Positions 1-8,039 of a stretch of DNA of 64,000 nt are shown here, piece by piece. The notes under the pieces are model-generated. The model saw nothing but the letters and a program-made list of their open reading frames with translations, ran no database searches and was not told where the DNA came from. The stretch lies in contig NZ_WTUZ01000014.1 in the NCBI RefSeq assembly GCF_009882985.1, forward strand, positions 74,017-138,016, given 5' to 3'. Within the stretch, counting starts at the first letter, position 1. Each line of letters begins with the position of its first letter. Both the position numbers and the translations under genes were made by a program. The DNA is from Paenibacillus silvestris. GTDB taxonomy: Bacteria > Bacillota > Bacilli > Paenibacillales > NBRC-103111.

Positions 1-397
1 CGTGTTGATGAACGCCGATATGCTTAAGCCCATACTCGACTTCAATGGCAATTTCGTCGACAGCTTCTTCAATATTGTTCTCGATTTGATATTTCAAATC
101 GAATGCTTTGGCCACCGCGTAGCTATCTTCGATGTCTACTTGCTGACCGTAGGGCTGAAACACGCCAACCGTCTTGTACTCGGTGCCTTTCTCCGCAGTC
201 AGCTCGTCCGTTGCCTGCTTACAAAGACCTGTCGCTACAGCGCTATCGATTCCGCCGCTGATTGCGATCAGCAGACCGTTTGCTTTTGCGCCAAGCACAT
301 AACTTTTCAGAAAGTCCACACGTTTGCGGATTTCTTCATCACTATCAATTTCCGGCTTAACGCCAAGCTTCCCGATAATTTCTGCTTGCAAACTCAT
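1..397 (-). CDS. nadE: NH3-dependent NAD synthetase, 5' part only
   Basis: The first about 132 residues are visible; the gene runs off the left edge. The enzyme amidates nicotinic acid adenine dinucleotide to NAD in the cytoplasm, the last step of NAD biosynthesis. The loop LLIAISGGIDSAVATGL at about residues 46-62 is the ATP-pyrophosphatase SGGxDS motif of this family. The ATG at 397 is preceded by GGAGAG at a normal distance. A good sigma-A promoter lies upstream at 449-477, so this is probably the first gene of its transcript. The truncation is caused by the window, not by mutation. Confidence 0.9.
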   Translation of the reverse strand, partial: MSLQAEIIGKLGVKPEIDSDEEIRKRVDFLKSYVLGAKANGLLIAISGGIDSAVATGLCKQATDELTAEKGTEYKTVGVFQPYGQQVDIEDSYAVAKAFDLKYQIENNIEEAVDEIAIEVEYGLKHIGVHQH

Positions 398-448
398 GGC
401 CTCTCTCCACCTTTTCTATAGTTTGAAACACAACCTTCTTTGAAATCT

Positions 449-477
449 AGTATAGACTTTCAACCCCGAAATTTCAA
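449..477 (-). promoter_or_regulatory. sigma-A promoter of nadE
   Basis: On the minus strand there is TTGAAA (472-477), a 17-bp spacer and TATACT (449-454), about 50 nt before the nadE start. The match to the sigma-A consensus is strong in sequence and spacing. Confidence 0.6.
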
Positions 478-511
478 AGAATAATCGCATTTTTCTGCCC
501 ATAAAAAGGAA

Positions 512-547
512 AAGACCCACCATGCATCAGCTGCAATAGCGGGTCTT
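512..547 (-). terminator. Terminator after the bacilliredoxin gene
   Basis: A 7-bp stem AAGACCC/GGGTCTT has a loop of about 22 nt. On the minus strand it is followed by a T-rich tract. It sits just past the stop codon at 554. Confidence 0.65.
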
Positions 548-553
548 CATTCC

Positions 554-991
554 TTATTTGCAATATTCGTTGAAAGCACCGATCAAATCGCCAGCGATCA
601 TATCGGCGGAACGGTCTTCAATTTGGTGACGTTGGATGAAGTGAGTAAGCTCACCATTCTTGAACAATGCGATGGATGGGGATGATGGCGGGTATGGTGC
701 CAAATACTCACGAGCCTTCGCTGTTGCATCCTTCTCTTGACCTGCGAACACAGTGTATGTGTACGTTGGCAGTGTATCATTTTGAAGCGCTTTGGCTACA
801 CCAGGACGACATTGACCTGCTGCGCATCCGCAAACGGAATTGATAACTAGCAGCATCGTGCCATCTTTGGACTTCTCAATCGCTTCGTCCACTTGCTCCG
901 GAGTCAGAAGCTCCGTAATTCCCAGACGAGTCAAATCTTCCCTCATCGGTTTAACCATATCTTTCATGTAAGAATCAAAAGACATTGCCAT
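554..991 (-). CDS. BrxA/BrxB-family bacilliredoxin
   Basis: 145 residues, the usual size for the YphP/YqiW (BrxA/BrxB) family. These thiol-disulfide exchange proteins remove bacillithiol from oxidised cytoplasmic proteins. The diagnostic CGC active site is present in VINSVCGCAAGQCRPG near the middle, and the surrounding MSFDSYMKDMV start and the C-terminal RHQIEDRSADMI segment are typical. The ATG at 991 was chosen because AAGGGGTGG lies 5 nt upstream; an in-frame GTG three codons earlier would place the ribosome site inside the gene. It is a single-gene unit with its own promoter and terminator. Confidence 0.88.
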   Translation of the reverse strand: MAMSFDSYMKDMVKPMREDLTRLGITELLTPEQVDEAIEKSKDGTMLLVINSVCGCAAGQCRPGVAKALQNDTLPTYTYTVFAGQEKDATAKAREYLAPYPPSSPSIALFKNGELTHFIQRHQIEDRSADMIAGDLIGAFNEYCK

Positions 992-1048
992 ATGTTCCAC
1001 CCCTTAGGATTTAATAGTTACTCTCAAAACGTAATCGTTACAACTTAT

Positions 1049-1076
1049 ATTATACATCCGATGGCCGCGAATGCAA
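1049..1076 (-). promoter_or_regulatory. Putative sigma-A promoter of the bacilliredoxin gene
   Basis: The minus strand reads TTGCAT (1071-1076), a 16-bp spacer and a perfect TATAAT (1049-1054), about 60 nt before the start codon. Confidence 0.45.
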
Positions 1077-1152
1077 AGTACTAGTCGACCTGTTCCATTA
1101 ATTCGCAGGGAAAACTTGAACCATTTTAACCTGAGACGGTTTCTCCCTTCTA

Positions 1153-1187
1153 CAAAAAAAGACCTCCCGAATACTATCGGCAGGTCT
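1153..1187 (-). terminator. Terminator of the 1215-2485 operon
   Basis: The stem GACCT/AGGTC, with extra pairing inside, is followed on the minus strand by seven T residues. Confidence 0.65.
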
Positions 1188-1214
1188 ATAGCTGTATGAA
1201 AACTCGGCCTGTGT

Positions 1215-1601
1215 CTACGCCTCATCCTTCTTCTTCGTACTCGAAGCCTCTCCCGGCTCAAATGAAACATCTTTGTCCGGATGCGTAAAAATTCCGCTTT
1301 GCGGTAAGATGCCTTTTTCGAATAAATCGCGGTTCTCGGCGGATTGAAACCCAATATCCTTGTACGGATGAACCCACTCATCGCCTGCCATGACTTCGGG
1401 ATCGGTCTCAGCCGTCCACTGCTCCAGGGGAGAGTTGTCCGATTCGTACTCATGATCGCCGATGACGACACCGTGTTCGTTCACGAACGCCTCACGGGGA
1501 CCACGCCCCTGCTCAAATTGCGGGAGGAAATCGATCTCGAAAGGATCGAGATTGCTTGGGTCCTGAGCCGATTGGGCTGCTTTCTTCGGATCCTTACTCA
1601 T
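1215..1601 (-). CDS. Conserved hypothetical protein, DUF3905-like
   Basis: 128 residues, acidic and hydrophilic, with no signal peptide or membrane segment. Phrases such as LDPFEIDFLPQFEQGRGPRE, VVIGDHEYESDNSPLEQW and VMAGDEWVHPYKDIGFQ resemble what I remember of DUF3905, a small family of Bacillus-type bacteria without known function. The lysine-rich C-terminus looks disordered. The start ATG overlaps the stop of the upstream membrane-protein gene as ATGA, so the two are probably translationally coupled. No catalytic motif is visible. The family name is from memory and moderately certain; that it is a real gene is well supported by the coupling and the terminator behind it. Confidence 0.6.
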   Translation of the reverse strand: MSKDPKKAAQSAQDPSNLDPFEIDFLPQFEQGRGPREAFVNEHGVVIGDHEYESDNSPLEQWTAETDPEVMAGDEWVHPYKDIGFQSAENRDLFEKGILPQSGIFTHPDKDVSFEPGEASSTKKKDEA

Positions 1602-2485
1602 GTCGATGGCCGGTTGGGTCCGTCCAGTTTCTTGTCCACAAAGCCCTCTTTACCTGCGCCTGATGACTTCTCGCGTTCCTTATTTTGCTGCTCTTGTTGA
1701 ATTTGGGTTTTGGAATCGTTTTGACTCATTAAACTCAGCTCCCTTCTGCCAGTATTATGTGCCAAAGCAGGTAGAAGCATTCCAACTGCGAGCATGAAAA
1801 GAAAGATCAGTTGTGCCAAGCTTAAATAGAGCAGTTCTGGCTTCGCAGCAGCAAAGAAACTAGCTAGCATTCCTGCCGCGCCACCATAAATCAACGTGTA
1901 TTTCAGTAAAATTCCACATCCGAAGCGATTCCGACGCCCCTCGTAGCCAATCTGCCAAATAAGCAGTGGCACAAGCAGCAGCGAAAAATAGACGCGATAT
2001 GGCTGGAAACGGGATATTGTGCCTTCAACACCGATGCCCCATGGCCATGTAGTCGGCAATCCGTACGCTGGGATCAGCACACAATATACAAATACTGCCG
2101 CAGTGAGACCCGTTACGAATGCATCTAGAAAAACGTATAGCGGTATACGTTGTTTTGATATTTGAACATACATATAAATACAAGCCAATAGTAGTCCAAT
2201 CACTATTTCTGTACTTGAACCAACCACCATAAGCAGTTTCAATGGACTTGTCCAAAGCAAGGAGGGCTGAGTGATGATAACGCCAAGCTTCCATGTGAGC
2301 AGTACAATAATAGCCCCAACAAAAACGATATCATCTATCGGTTTGGTCGCAGGCTTCTCTTCTTGACTGCCTAATTGCCGTGCTGCTCTTCGAATCAACC
2401 ATAATCCCAAAGCGCAGGCTAGAAGCAGCGCCACAAGCTTCCCTTGCAGCTGCAGCGGTCCGAGCTGAAATACATCTGGCATCAT
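1598..2485 (-). CDS. Multi-pass membrane protein, distant Lgt-like
   Basis: 295 residues with about seven hydrophobic segments, then a charged C-terminal tail of about 45 residues rich in Q, K and E. The opening FQLGPLQLQGKLVALLLAC and a later stretch around FQPYRVYFSLLLVPLLIW resemble the layout of prolipoprotein diacylglyceryl transferase (Lgt), which moves a diacylglyceryl group to lipobox cysteines. The His and Arg residues expected at the Lgt active site are not obvious, so activity is doubtful. The ATG at 2485 has GAGAGGGGA upstream. It is coupled by ATGA to the DUF3905-like gene. The Lgt link is inference from pattern only. Confidence 0.5.
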   Translation of the reverse strand: MMPDVFQLGPLQLQGKLVALLLACALGLWLIRRAARQLGSQEEKPATKPIDDIVFVGAIIVLLTWKLGVIITQPSLLWTSPLKLLMVVGSSTEIVIGLLLACIYMYVQISKQRIPLYVFLDAFVTGLTAAVFVYCVLIPAYGLPTTWPWGIGVEGTISRFQPYRVYFSLLLVPLLIWQIGYEGRRNRFGCGILLKYTLIYGGAAGMLASFFAAAKPELLYLSLAQLIFLFMLAVGMLLPALAHNTGRRELSLMSQNDSKTQIQQEQQNKEREKSSGAGKEGFVDKKLDGPNRPST

Positions 2486-2546
2486 TTACGCCATCCCCTC
2501 TCTCCATTACCTCCATCGTAACGAGCAGAGACGAGATGTGCAACTA

Positions 2547-3440
2547 TCAAAGCCCTAGGAACTGAAATGTAAATGACGATTTCTGCAATTTCTCAAAACG
2601 GAAGCCGGCTGCTTTCAGCTTTTGGATCACGATAGGCAGCGCCTCAAGGGTTGTCGTCTTATATGTGTTATCGTGCATAAGTACGATGATGCGCTTCTTC
2701 CCTTTGCTTGCGCTCAGCACAGAGTCAATGATCATGTCCCTATCCTGCACGGGAGCAGCCGCGTCTGTCGAGCTAACGTTCCAATCAAAATACTGGTAGC
2801 CCTGCGCTTTCACCTCGGCCGCCACCTTACTCATAACGCCCATTCCGCCGGACTTACGGCTCAAATGATTGTTAGAACCTCCTGGAAACCTTAGAATGTC
2901 AGGTCGATAGCCTACCGTCTCCTCCAGCAGTTGATCCAATTTGCGCACATCGCTCATGAAGGCTTCAGGAGATTTATAAATACGGTTATAGTTATGCGAA
3001 TAGGTATGATTCCCAAGTGCGTGCCCTGCCGCAGCGATTTCCTTATAAAGCGCTTTTCCCTCGCTCGTTTCTGTGCCTATGACGAAGAAAGTGGCCTTTA
3101 CCCCATAGGTTTTTAAAATATGTAAAATCTTCCTTGTACTGTTTGACGGACCGTCATCAAAGGTTAGATAGGCGATCTTATTCCCGACAGGAGATGGCTT
3201 ATGGTGGGGAGGTCCTGTATAAAAATGTCTCGTTTCCACGACTGTTGCATCAAAGTCCTCTTTCACCGGGGCAGGAGAAGGGTTTCCCTCCAAGACGTCA
3301 CTCGCTATTTTAACTGACAACGGTTTACGAACTTGTGCCGCTTGTTCCGTATGTATTTGTTCGGCCGCACACCCTACTAAATTGGCACTAATCATTAACC
3401 CTATGAAATACACGCTTGCTCGCCGCTTCCGCTCGCTCAT
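2547..3440 (-). CDS. Polysaccharide deacetylase lipoprotein (NodB domain)
   Basis: 297 residues. An N-terminal signal ends in a lipobox, LVGC, with Cys24 as the predicted lipidated residue, so the enzyme should sit on the outer face of the membrane. The NodB homology domain fills residues about 85-280: TFDDGP with Asp95/Asp96, the zinc motif NHTYSH with His145/His149, and the RFPGGS motif. Family members remove acetyl groups from peptidoglycan or other wall amino sugars. AGAGGGGGA precedes the ATG at 3440. It is likely monocistronic. The actual substrate cannot be told from sequence. Confidence 0.85.
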   Translation of the reverse strand: MSERKRRASVYFIGLMISANLVGCAAEQIHTEQAAQVRKPLSVKIASDVLEGNPSPAPVKEDFDATVVETRHFYTGPPHHKPSPVGNKIAYLTFDDGPSNSTRKILHILKTYGVKATFFVIGTETSEGKALYKEIAAAGHALGNHTYSHNYNRIYKSPEAFMSDVRKLDQLLEETVGYRPDILRFPGGSNNHLSRKSGGMGVMSKVAAEVKAQGYQYFDWNVSSTDAAAPVQDRDMIIDSVLSASKGKKRIIVLMHDNTYKTTTLEALPIVIQKLKAAGFRFEKLQKSSFTFQFLGL

Positions 3441-3581
3441 GACCGTTCCCCCTCTTCGCGCATTTTCTGTGCTACTCTAGTATGGCTATCCTCGCTTTCG
3501 ACATTAAACCCAATATTTCCCGGGAAATCCGACAGGAACAGCCTCAACTCCTCTTTATGCGACTATGTAAAATTGGAGCAC

Positions 3582-3626
3582 AAAAAGGCCTATCCTCAGG
3601 TAAATTTCTACCCAAGAATAGGCCCC
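3582..3626 (-). terminator. Terminator of the lia/psp operon
   Basis: The stem GGCCTAT (3587-3593)/ATAGGCC (3618-3624) extends inward with several more pairs. On the minus strand it is followed by TTTTT. Confidence 0.75.
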
Positions 3627-3640
3627 TCGTAACTAGCCGC

Positions 3641-4327
3641 TTACTCAGCAGCGTTGCCGTTTAATTTCTCTTTCAGCAGGTTCATCTGCTCATCAACCTT
3701 TGCTTGCTTCGCTACATCAACAGGTGTGTAGCTGCCTACTGTGCCAGCCGGTACATATGGCTTGCGAGCGATTTCCGCTTCAACCTCCAGTTGAATGATC
3801 TTTTCTTCCATACGTTGGAAGCCACGGGATGCACTGCCGCTCTCGATCACACCGTTATAGGAAACTTGCGCCATTTGCTTTTTCGCTTTGGCGAGCTGAG
3901 CACGGGATACGAGCTCGTTGCGTTTGTTGCGCATTTTGTAGAATTCATCTTTCATTTCGTGAAGCTGTTGGGTCAGCTCATCAGCATGCGCTTTGGCGGA
4001 AGCATATAAATCCGTGTACTCGACAATTTTATCTTCATGATACAATTTTTCTTCAACGGCTTGGCGAGCAATGCCTTCTTGACCGTTTTTGATCGCCGTG
4101 GAAGCTTTCACTTCACGGTCAGCTACTAAACGAACGGACTCCTCAAGGCGTTGTTTCAATTTACGCTCACTTGCAATTTGTCTAGCTACAGTTACTTCAG
4201 CCTGTGCAATTTCTTGCTCCATGTCACGCAGATATTGATTCAACATGACGATCGGATCCTCAATTTTATCCAATACCTCGTGAATTGATGCTTTCGTCAT
4301 ATCTTTCATTCTTGTAAATACTCCCAT
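3641..4327 (-). CDS. pspA: PspA/IM30 family envelope-stress protein
   Basis: 228 residues, almost entirely helical with long heptad patterns, as in PspA/IM30/LiaH proteins. These bind the inner face of stressed membranes and form large rings or rods. The start [20 protein letters not shown] followed by [18 protein letters not shown] is the classic family signature. AAGGAG precedes the ATG. It is the last gene of a four-gene operon (liaI-like, pspA-like, pspC, pspA) and follows pspC by only 3 nt. A role in envelope stress is inferred from family and context. Confidence 0.88.
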   Translation of the reverse strand: MGVFTRMKDMTKASIHEVLDKIEDPIVMLNQYLRDMEQEIAQAEVTVARQIASERKLKQRLEESVRLVADREVKASTAIKNGQEGIARQAVEEKLYHEDKIVEYTDLYASAKAHADELTQQLHEMKDEFYKMRNKRNELVSRAQLAKAKKQMAQVSYNGVIESGSASRGFQRMEEKIIQLEVEAEIARKPYVPAGTVGSYTPVDVAKQAKVDEQMNLLKEKLNGNAAE

Positions 4328-4330
4328 GGT

Positions 4331-4795
4331 TTACACGTCTCCTTTTTTAATATCAATTGGTTGTTGTTCAAAACGAGCGACTTTGGCTCTTAATTCTTCC
4401 ACTTCTCTTTGCAAAGCTTTCTTCTCAATATCTTTCATCATTTCATCGATGTTGTTCGTGTTTTTGCTTGCCTCATAAGCAGCGTTATAACCTGCGTGAT
4501 GCGGAGGTACGTGACCTGGGTGCGGCTTATGCGCCGCCGTGTTCCAACCACCATTGTACGGAGGGCGGGAATACGAGCCCGCATACGGATCAAACGGTGG
4601 ATGGTCGTAGCCAGGTTCCTTCGGGATCACAATAGCGGCGATAAAGTAGATGAAAATGACCGTTCCACCTGTAAAAAATGTCGTGATGACCACTAGCAGT
4701 CTTAACAGCGTTGCATCAACGTTCATAGCCTCGGCGAGTCCACCGCAAAGACCTGTTACCTTTTTATCTCTTCGTGAGCGGTATATTTTGCTCAT
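4331..4795 (-). CDS. pspC: PspC-domain membrane protein
   Basis: 154 residues. The N-terminal 60 residues form a PspC domain: KIYRSRRDKKVTGLCGGLAE, then one or two membrane helices ending in FIAAIVIPKEP. A Pro/Tyr/Gly/His-rich cytoplasmic linker follows, and then a short coiled coil (EKKALQREVEELRAKVARFE). PspC proteins sense or pass on envelope stress to PspA. The first ten codons overlap the end of the upstream pspA-like gene, and GGAGGG lies 11 nt before the ATG. Being placed between two pspA paralogs suggests that its coiled coil contacts one or both of them. Confidence 0.85.
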   Translation of the reverse strand: MSKIYRSRRDKKVTGLCGGLAEAMNVDATLLRLLVVITTFFTGGTVIFIYFIAAIVIPKEPGYDHPPFDPYAGSYSRPPYNGGWNTAAHKPHPGHVPPHHAGYNAAYEASKNTNNIDEMMKDIEKKALQREVEELRAKVARFEQQPIDIKKGDV

Positions 4796-5459
4796 GATTG
4801 TTTGCTCCCTCCTGATTCAGCCTACTCCGTAGGGCTTCAAGCTCAGCGTCTACTGCCGGATTCCCCGCACCGTAATAGCTTTCGCGGCCCATACGACGTA
4901 CATCTCGGAGCGTTCTTGCATGAAGCTCCATATCGGATACGCGCTCTTCCAAGCGACCGAACATCCGTGGTGACGCATCCTGCGACACACTGCTGCGAGC
5001 ATGTAATCTTTGCTGCAAGCGAGCGGATTCCATTCGTGCTAGGTAATAGCTGCGTTTATCTGCCACTTCTTTGTAATCTGCTTTAAGCTGCTGCAGCTCT
5101 TCATCCAAGTCTAGGATGGATTGCTTGGCTTGCTCATACAATTCGCGATATTGCTCGCTTTTCTCCTCAGCTTGCAGTTTCTCTTGAAGCACGATGCGTG
5201 CCATATGTTCTTCGCCGGCCTTCAAAGCCAGAAGCGCTTGATTCTCACGCTTCTCTTTGGTTTCTAATGCCGTCAAATATTGCTGCCGTAGCGAAGCTGC
5301 GTGAGTGACGCATTGCTGGTACAGCCTCTCGGATTGCTGAAGCTGTTCGCGCTGAGCAGCTAAGTATTGGTCGATCAAGCGAACCGGATCTTCGGACCGT
5401 TCCAAATGTTCATTCAGGGATGCTACGGTAATGTCTCTCATACGCCTTAATAGGCTCAT
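4764..5459 (-). CDS. Second PspA/IM30-like protein
   Basis: 231 residues, helical throughout. The N-terminus RRMRDITVASLNEHLERSED and the following LIDQYLAAQREQLQQSE match the PspA pattern but with less conservation than the paralog at 3641-4327. The 3' end overlaps the pspC start by 32 nt. The C-terminal third contains a Gln/Arg-rich segment not seen in its partner. Two diverged PspA copies around one PspC suggest a mixed assembly or a regulator/effector split. Function is inferred from family. Confidence 0.8.
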   Translation of the reverse strand: MSLLRRMRDITVASLNEHLERSEDPVRLIDQYLAAQREQLQQSERLYQQCVTHAASLRQQYLTALETKEKRENQALLALKAGEEHMARIVLQEKLQAEEKSEQYRELYEQAKQSILDLDEELQQLKADYKEVADKRSYYLARMESARLQQRLHARSSVSQDASPRMFGRLEERVSDMELHARTLRDVRRMGRESYYGAGNPAVDAELEALRSRLNQEGANNHEQNIPLTKR

Positions 5460-5497
5460 CTCTCATACCACCTTTTCCACTCTGTTTTTCCAACCTA

Positions 5498-5794
5498 TTA
5501 AACGGTTCTTCTTGTCAACATCGAAACCCCGTAACCAATCAATCCAATCGCCAGAAGAATAATGATCCAGCCCGCTAACTTGCTGACCAGGATGATACCT
5601 CCGATCCCTGCAATTAGCCAACCGAATTTATTGCCATTCTGAATGCCAATATATCCTAGACCGACCATACCAATCGGAATTAGGTATCCCATCACCGAAC
5701 CAATAAAGGGTCCCATGTGAAGTCCCAGTTTGTTAAGCAGAATCAGCGCGCCGAACGCGATTAGCAGAGCGGCTAAGCCTGTATTTCTTTTCAT
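5498..5794 (-). CDS. LiaI/LiaF-like small membrane protein
   Basis: 98 residues with three to four short hydrophobic helices (LAALLIAFGALILLNKLGL, GYLIPIGMVGLGYIGI, GWLIAGIGGIILV, IILLAIGLIGYGV) and a basic tail. This matches the transmembrane module of LiaI/LiaF proteins, which anchor PspA/LiaH to the membrane in Bacillus. It is the first gene of the operon, 38 nt before the pspA-like gene. It probably forms the membrane docking site for the two PspA proteins. Confidence 0.7.
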   Translation of the reverse strand: MKRNTGLAALLIAFGALILLNKLGLHMGPFIGSVMGYLIPIGMVGLGYIGIQNGNKFGWLIAGIGGIILVSKLAGWIIILLAIGLIGYGVSMLTRRTV

Positions 5795-5875
5795 GATTTC
5801 GTCACCGCCTTTCGTTATGTGCTGTGCTCTTGTTCATGTCTTTATTCTAGGTAAAATCGAGCCTTTCCAAAACGG

Positions 5876-5887
5876 ACCGTGGACGGT
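5876..5887. promoter_or_regulatory. Inverted repeat upstream of the lia/psp operon
   Basis: ACCGTGGACGGT is a perfect 5-bp inverted repeat with a 2-nt centre, about 85 nt upstream of the liaI-like start. A nearby second dyad (ACTAGACCTTAGT, 5894-5906) recalls LiaR-type sites but is not a clear match. No strong promoter could be fixed. Confidence 0.25.
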
Positions 5888-5971
5888 ATTTCATACTAGA
5901 CCTTAGTCGGGGCGCTTCTACGACCTCTGTTCGGAGCATAAATATCGCGGTGGCAGATAGGCTTCCGTGTA

Positions 5972-5980
5972 CATACAATA
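5972..5980 (+). promoter_or_regulatory. Mother-cell (sigma-E/K type) -10 element of the gerPF-like gene
   Basis: CATACAATA fits both CATANNNTA (sigma-K) and CATACANT (sigma-E). It lies 27 nt before the start codon. The gerP genes of Bacillus subtilis are transcribed in the mother cell late in sporulation, so the match is in the expected place. Confidence 0.5.
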
Positions 5981-6007
5981 AAAGTGATTGGGAAGGGGGC
6001 CGAACCA

Positions 6008-6238
6008 ATGCCTTCAGTGGTCTATGGCGGTGTCAAAATTCTAAGTGTGAACTCGGGTTCGAATGTCCAGTTTGGTGATACCGCCTTAATACGGCTATCG
6101 AGTAATTCCAAGATTTATGCGGGCGCCAACTCATTTTCCCCGGGGGATAGCTTCGGAAGTGTTCAGAACGTTCTTAACGGCAGTGCCAACACGGTTGATC
6201 CGGATCTCATCGATACGAATACCAATAATGTGGTGTAA
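6008..6238 (+). CDS. gerPF: GerPF-like spore germination protein
   Basis: 76 residues, the normal size of GerPF/GerPA. The protein opens MPSVVYGGVKILSVNSGSNV followed by FGD, continues with a KIYAGANSFSPGD segment and ends in TVDPDLIDTNTNN, which resembles the DPDVVD ending of GerPF. GerP proteins sit in or under the spore coat and let germinants pass. GGGAAGGGGG lies 8 nt before this ATG, which decides the start. The gene is alone here, about 20 kb from gerPA-gerPE, which lacks a gerPF at its end. Confidence 0.75.
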   Translation: MPSVVYGGVKILSVNSGSNVQFGDTALIRLSSNSKIYAGANSFSPGDSFGSVQNVLNGSANTVDPDLIDTNTNNVV

Positions 6239-6242
6239 CGCA

Positions 6243-6282
6243 AAATGAACCCAGGAACAAGATCCCGGGTTCATTTCTTTTT
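6243..6282 (+). terminator. Terminator of the gerPF-like gene
   Basis: A perfect 10-bp stem AAATGAACCC/GGGTTCATTT is followed by CTTTTTC. It begins 5 nt after the stop codon. Confidence 0.8.
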
Positions 6283-6296
6283 CATTTTGACTGGCG

Positions 6297-6440
6297 TGGG
6301 AACTACGTTCCGCTATTCGTGCCCATTTCAGCCAAATTCAAACTATTGAGGGCAAATAAGACCATGTAGTCCCCTCTGCGTCTAAAATCAGCTGATTTGG
6401 CTCAAATAACGCCCTGTAGTTCCCCATCATCCTTCACATC
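6297..6440. repeat. Degenerate intergenic repeat of the GTAGTTCCC type
   Basis: Three related segments occur: GGAACTACGTTCCGCTATT (about 6299), CAAATAAGACCATGTAGTCCC (about 6355) and CAAATAACGCCCTGTAGTTCC (about 6403). Similar units recur at 25070-25140 and 58340-58370. They contain no open frame. Confidence 0.45.
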
Positions 6441-6462
6441 TTAGCTGAAAGAGTAAATCCTA

Positions 6463-7146
6463 CTAAGCTGCTGCCCTGCGCAACAAGCCATATGCGGCTA
6501 GTAAATAAACAGCAAGCAAAGGTACCATCCACCAAAATAACTCTAGATAATGATGGACGACCCAGGACGAAATACTTCCCCACATGCCAAACTGGGATAG
6601 TAACATAGATCCTCCAGTACCTATTAGAAGCGCTACAACGAAGAAAATTATCATGCCTAACGCTCCGAAACGTCTATGAATACTGGAAATAGCAAAACCG
6701 AGAAAGTACATTTGCAGCAGGAGAATCAAATAGATACCGAAAACCGCGATAGGAGAGAGATCCCCCAAAAAGGCGACTTTGAAAATATGCAAACGAACGC
6801 CCCATCCACCTGTGCCTTCTTCAATTAATGCCAAAATTACCAACATCGCCGCTGTACAGACACTATAGAGGAAAGTTGTTAGAGCTGTTCCAACGAAATA
6901 ATCCTTTCTTCGGATGCTGAGTCCCAGAGCAAATGGGAAGGTGTCCTTAAGGGTCACGGCGCCTGAAACTAATGTGTAAATAAATATTGAGAACAGGCCA
7001 CCTGTATTCATAGTTTCTCCGTCGTTCAAGGACAGCGAAATGATATAGCTGATAACAAAGTTCAAACCAAGAATGATCCAAGGGACGATTAACCACGACA
7101 TTTTATTCCTCATATGAAGCTTAATGACGTTATTTACTCGATTCAT
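6463..7146 (-). CDS. ABC transporter permease of the ytr type
   Basis: 227 residues with six predicted membrane helices, including IVPWIILGLNFVISYIISL, GIYLILLLQMYFLGFAISS and LEYFWWMVPLL-like segments near the end. There is no ATP-binding motif. The start overlaps the stop of the ATPase gene as ATGA, so this is the membrane partner of that ATPase. Together with the GntR gene the layout equals the first part of the Bacillus ytr operon, which is linked to the cell wall and answers wall-active peptides. The exported substrate is unknown. Confidence 0.75.
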   Translation of the reverse strand: MNRVNNVIKLHMRNKMSWLIVPWIILGLNFVISYIISLSLNDGETMNTGGLFSIFIYTLVSGAVTLKDTFPFALGLSIRRKDYFVGTALTTFLYSVCTAAMLVILALIEEGTGGWGVRLHIFKVAFLGDLSPIAVFGIYLILLLQMYFLGFAISSIHRRFGALGMIIFFVVALLIGTGGSMLLSQFGMWGSISSWVVHHYLELFWWMVPLLAVYLLAAYGLLRRAAA

Positions 7147-8039
7147 ACCCGCTCAGACCCCTTTCCCGCAAGTGGTGTACGTGTCAGATGCACAATGAGC
7201 TGCTGCAGCGATACCGGCGCAAATTCCAGCCCCAGCGACTCAGCTTCTTTCCGTTCACGATCCGTTAAAGCCCCCAAGATCGTAGCCGTTGCAGCAGCAC
7301 CGATGGACTGACGTTCGAGCACTTCCTTGCCTCTTGAGAACGCCTCTACCGCCGTAGCCAACCCAGATACTGTGCAAGCACGACCGCGCAGCGCATCCGC
7401 ATCTTCATCAAGGATCAGCTTACCGTTATCAATCACCAAGATATGCTCAAGCAGACGGCTTACTTCATCAATCAAATGCGTTGAAAGAATCACCGTTCGT
7501 GGGTACTCCGCATAATCCTCCAGCAGACGGTCGTAGAATAAGGCTCTAGCCACGGCATCCAAGCCTAAATACGGCTCATCAAATATCGTAAGCGGCGCAC
7601 GGCTAGCCAATCCAACCACAATGCCAACGGAGGAAAGCATCCCTCTGGACAACTTCTTAATTCTTCTTTTCAGCGGCAACCGAAAATCTTCAATGAGCGA
7701 TTTGGCATACGCATCGTCCCAATCTGGATAAAGTGTCTTGGCAATCTCCATCACATCTGCGACACGATAGCTCTCCGGATATCTTTGACTTTCCTTAATG
7801 AAGCAAATTTGATTCAAAACACGGCTATTTTCAAACGGTTTTTCACCAAATACCTTCAACTCGCCGCTAGTTGAAAACTGCTGGGCTGAAAGGATATGCA
7901 TGATCGTTGTTTTCCCAGCACCGTTTCTGCCTAGTAAACCATAGATTTTGTTCGCCTCTACCTTGAAGCTAACATGATCAACTGCTGTTACGTTCCCATA
8001 GGACTTCGTCAGCCCGTTTACTTCCACGATGTGGGTCAT
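7143..8039 (-). CDS. ABC transporter ATP-binding protein (YtrB-like)
   Basis: 298 residues. The nucleotide-binding domain is complete: Walker A GRNGAGKT at about 37-44, a signature-like LSRGM, and Walker B LTIFDEPYLGLD followed by the H-loop LSTHLIDE. The C-terminal 80 residues form an accessory region. The ATG at 8039 overlaps the stop of the GntR gene as TGATG and has AGGAGG 9 nt upstream; an in-frame GTG one codon earlier is possible. It pairs with the permease at 6463-7146. Confidence 0.85.
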   Translation of the reverse strand: MTHIVEVNGLTKSYGNVTAVDHVSFKVEANKIYGLLGRNGAGKTTIMHILSAQQFSTSGELKVFGEKPFENSRVLNQICFIKESQRYPESYRVADVMEIAKTLYPDWDDAYAKSLIEDFRLPLKRRIKKLSRGMLSSVGIVVGLASRAPLTIFDEPYLGLDAVARALFYDRLLEDYAEYPRTVILSTHLIDEVSRLLEHILVIDNGKLILDEDADALRGRACTVSGLATAVEAFSRGKEVLERQSIGAAATATILGALTDRERKEAESLGLEFAPVSLQQLIVHLTRTPLAGKGSERV

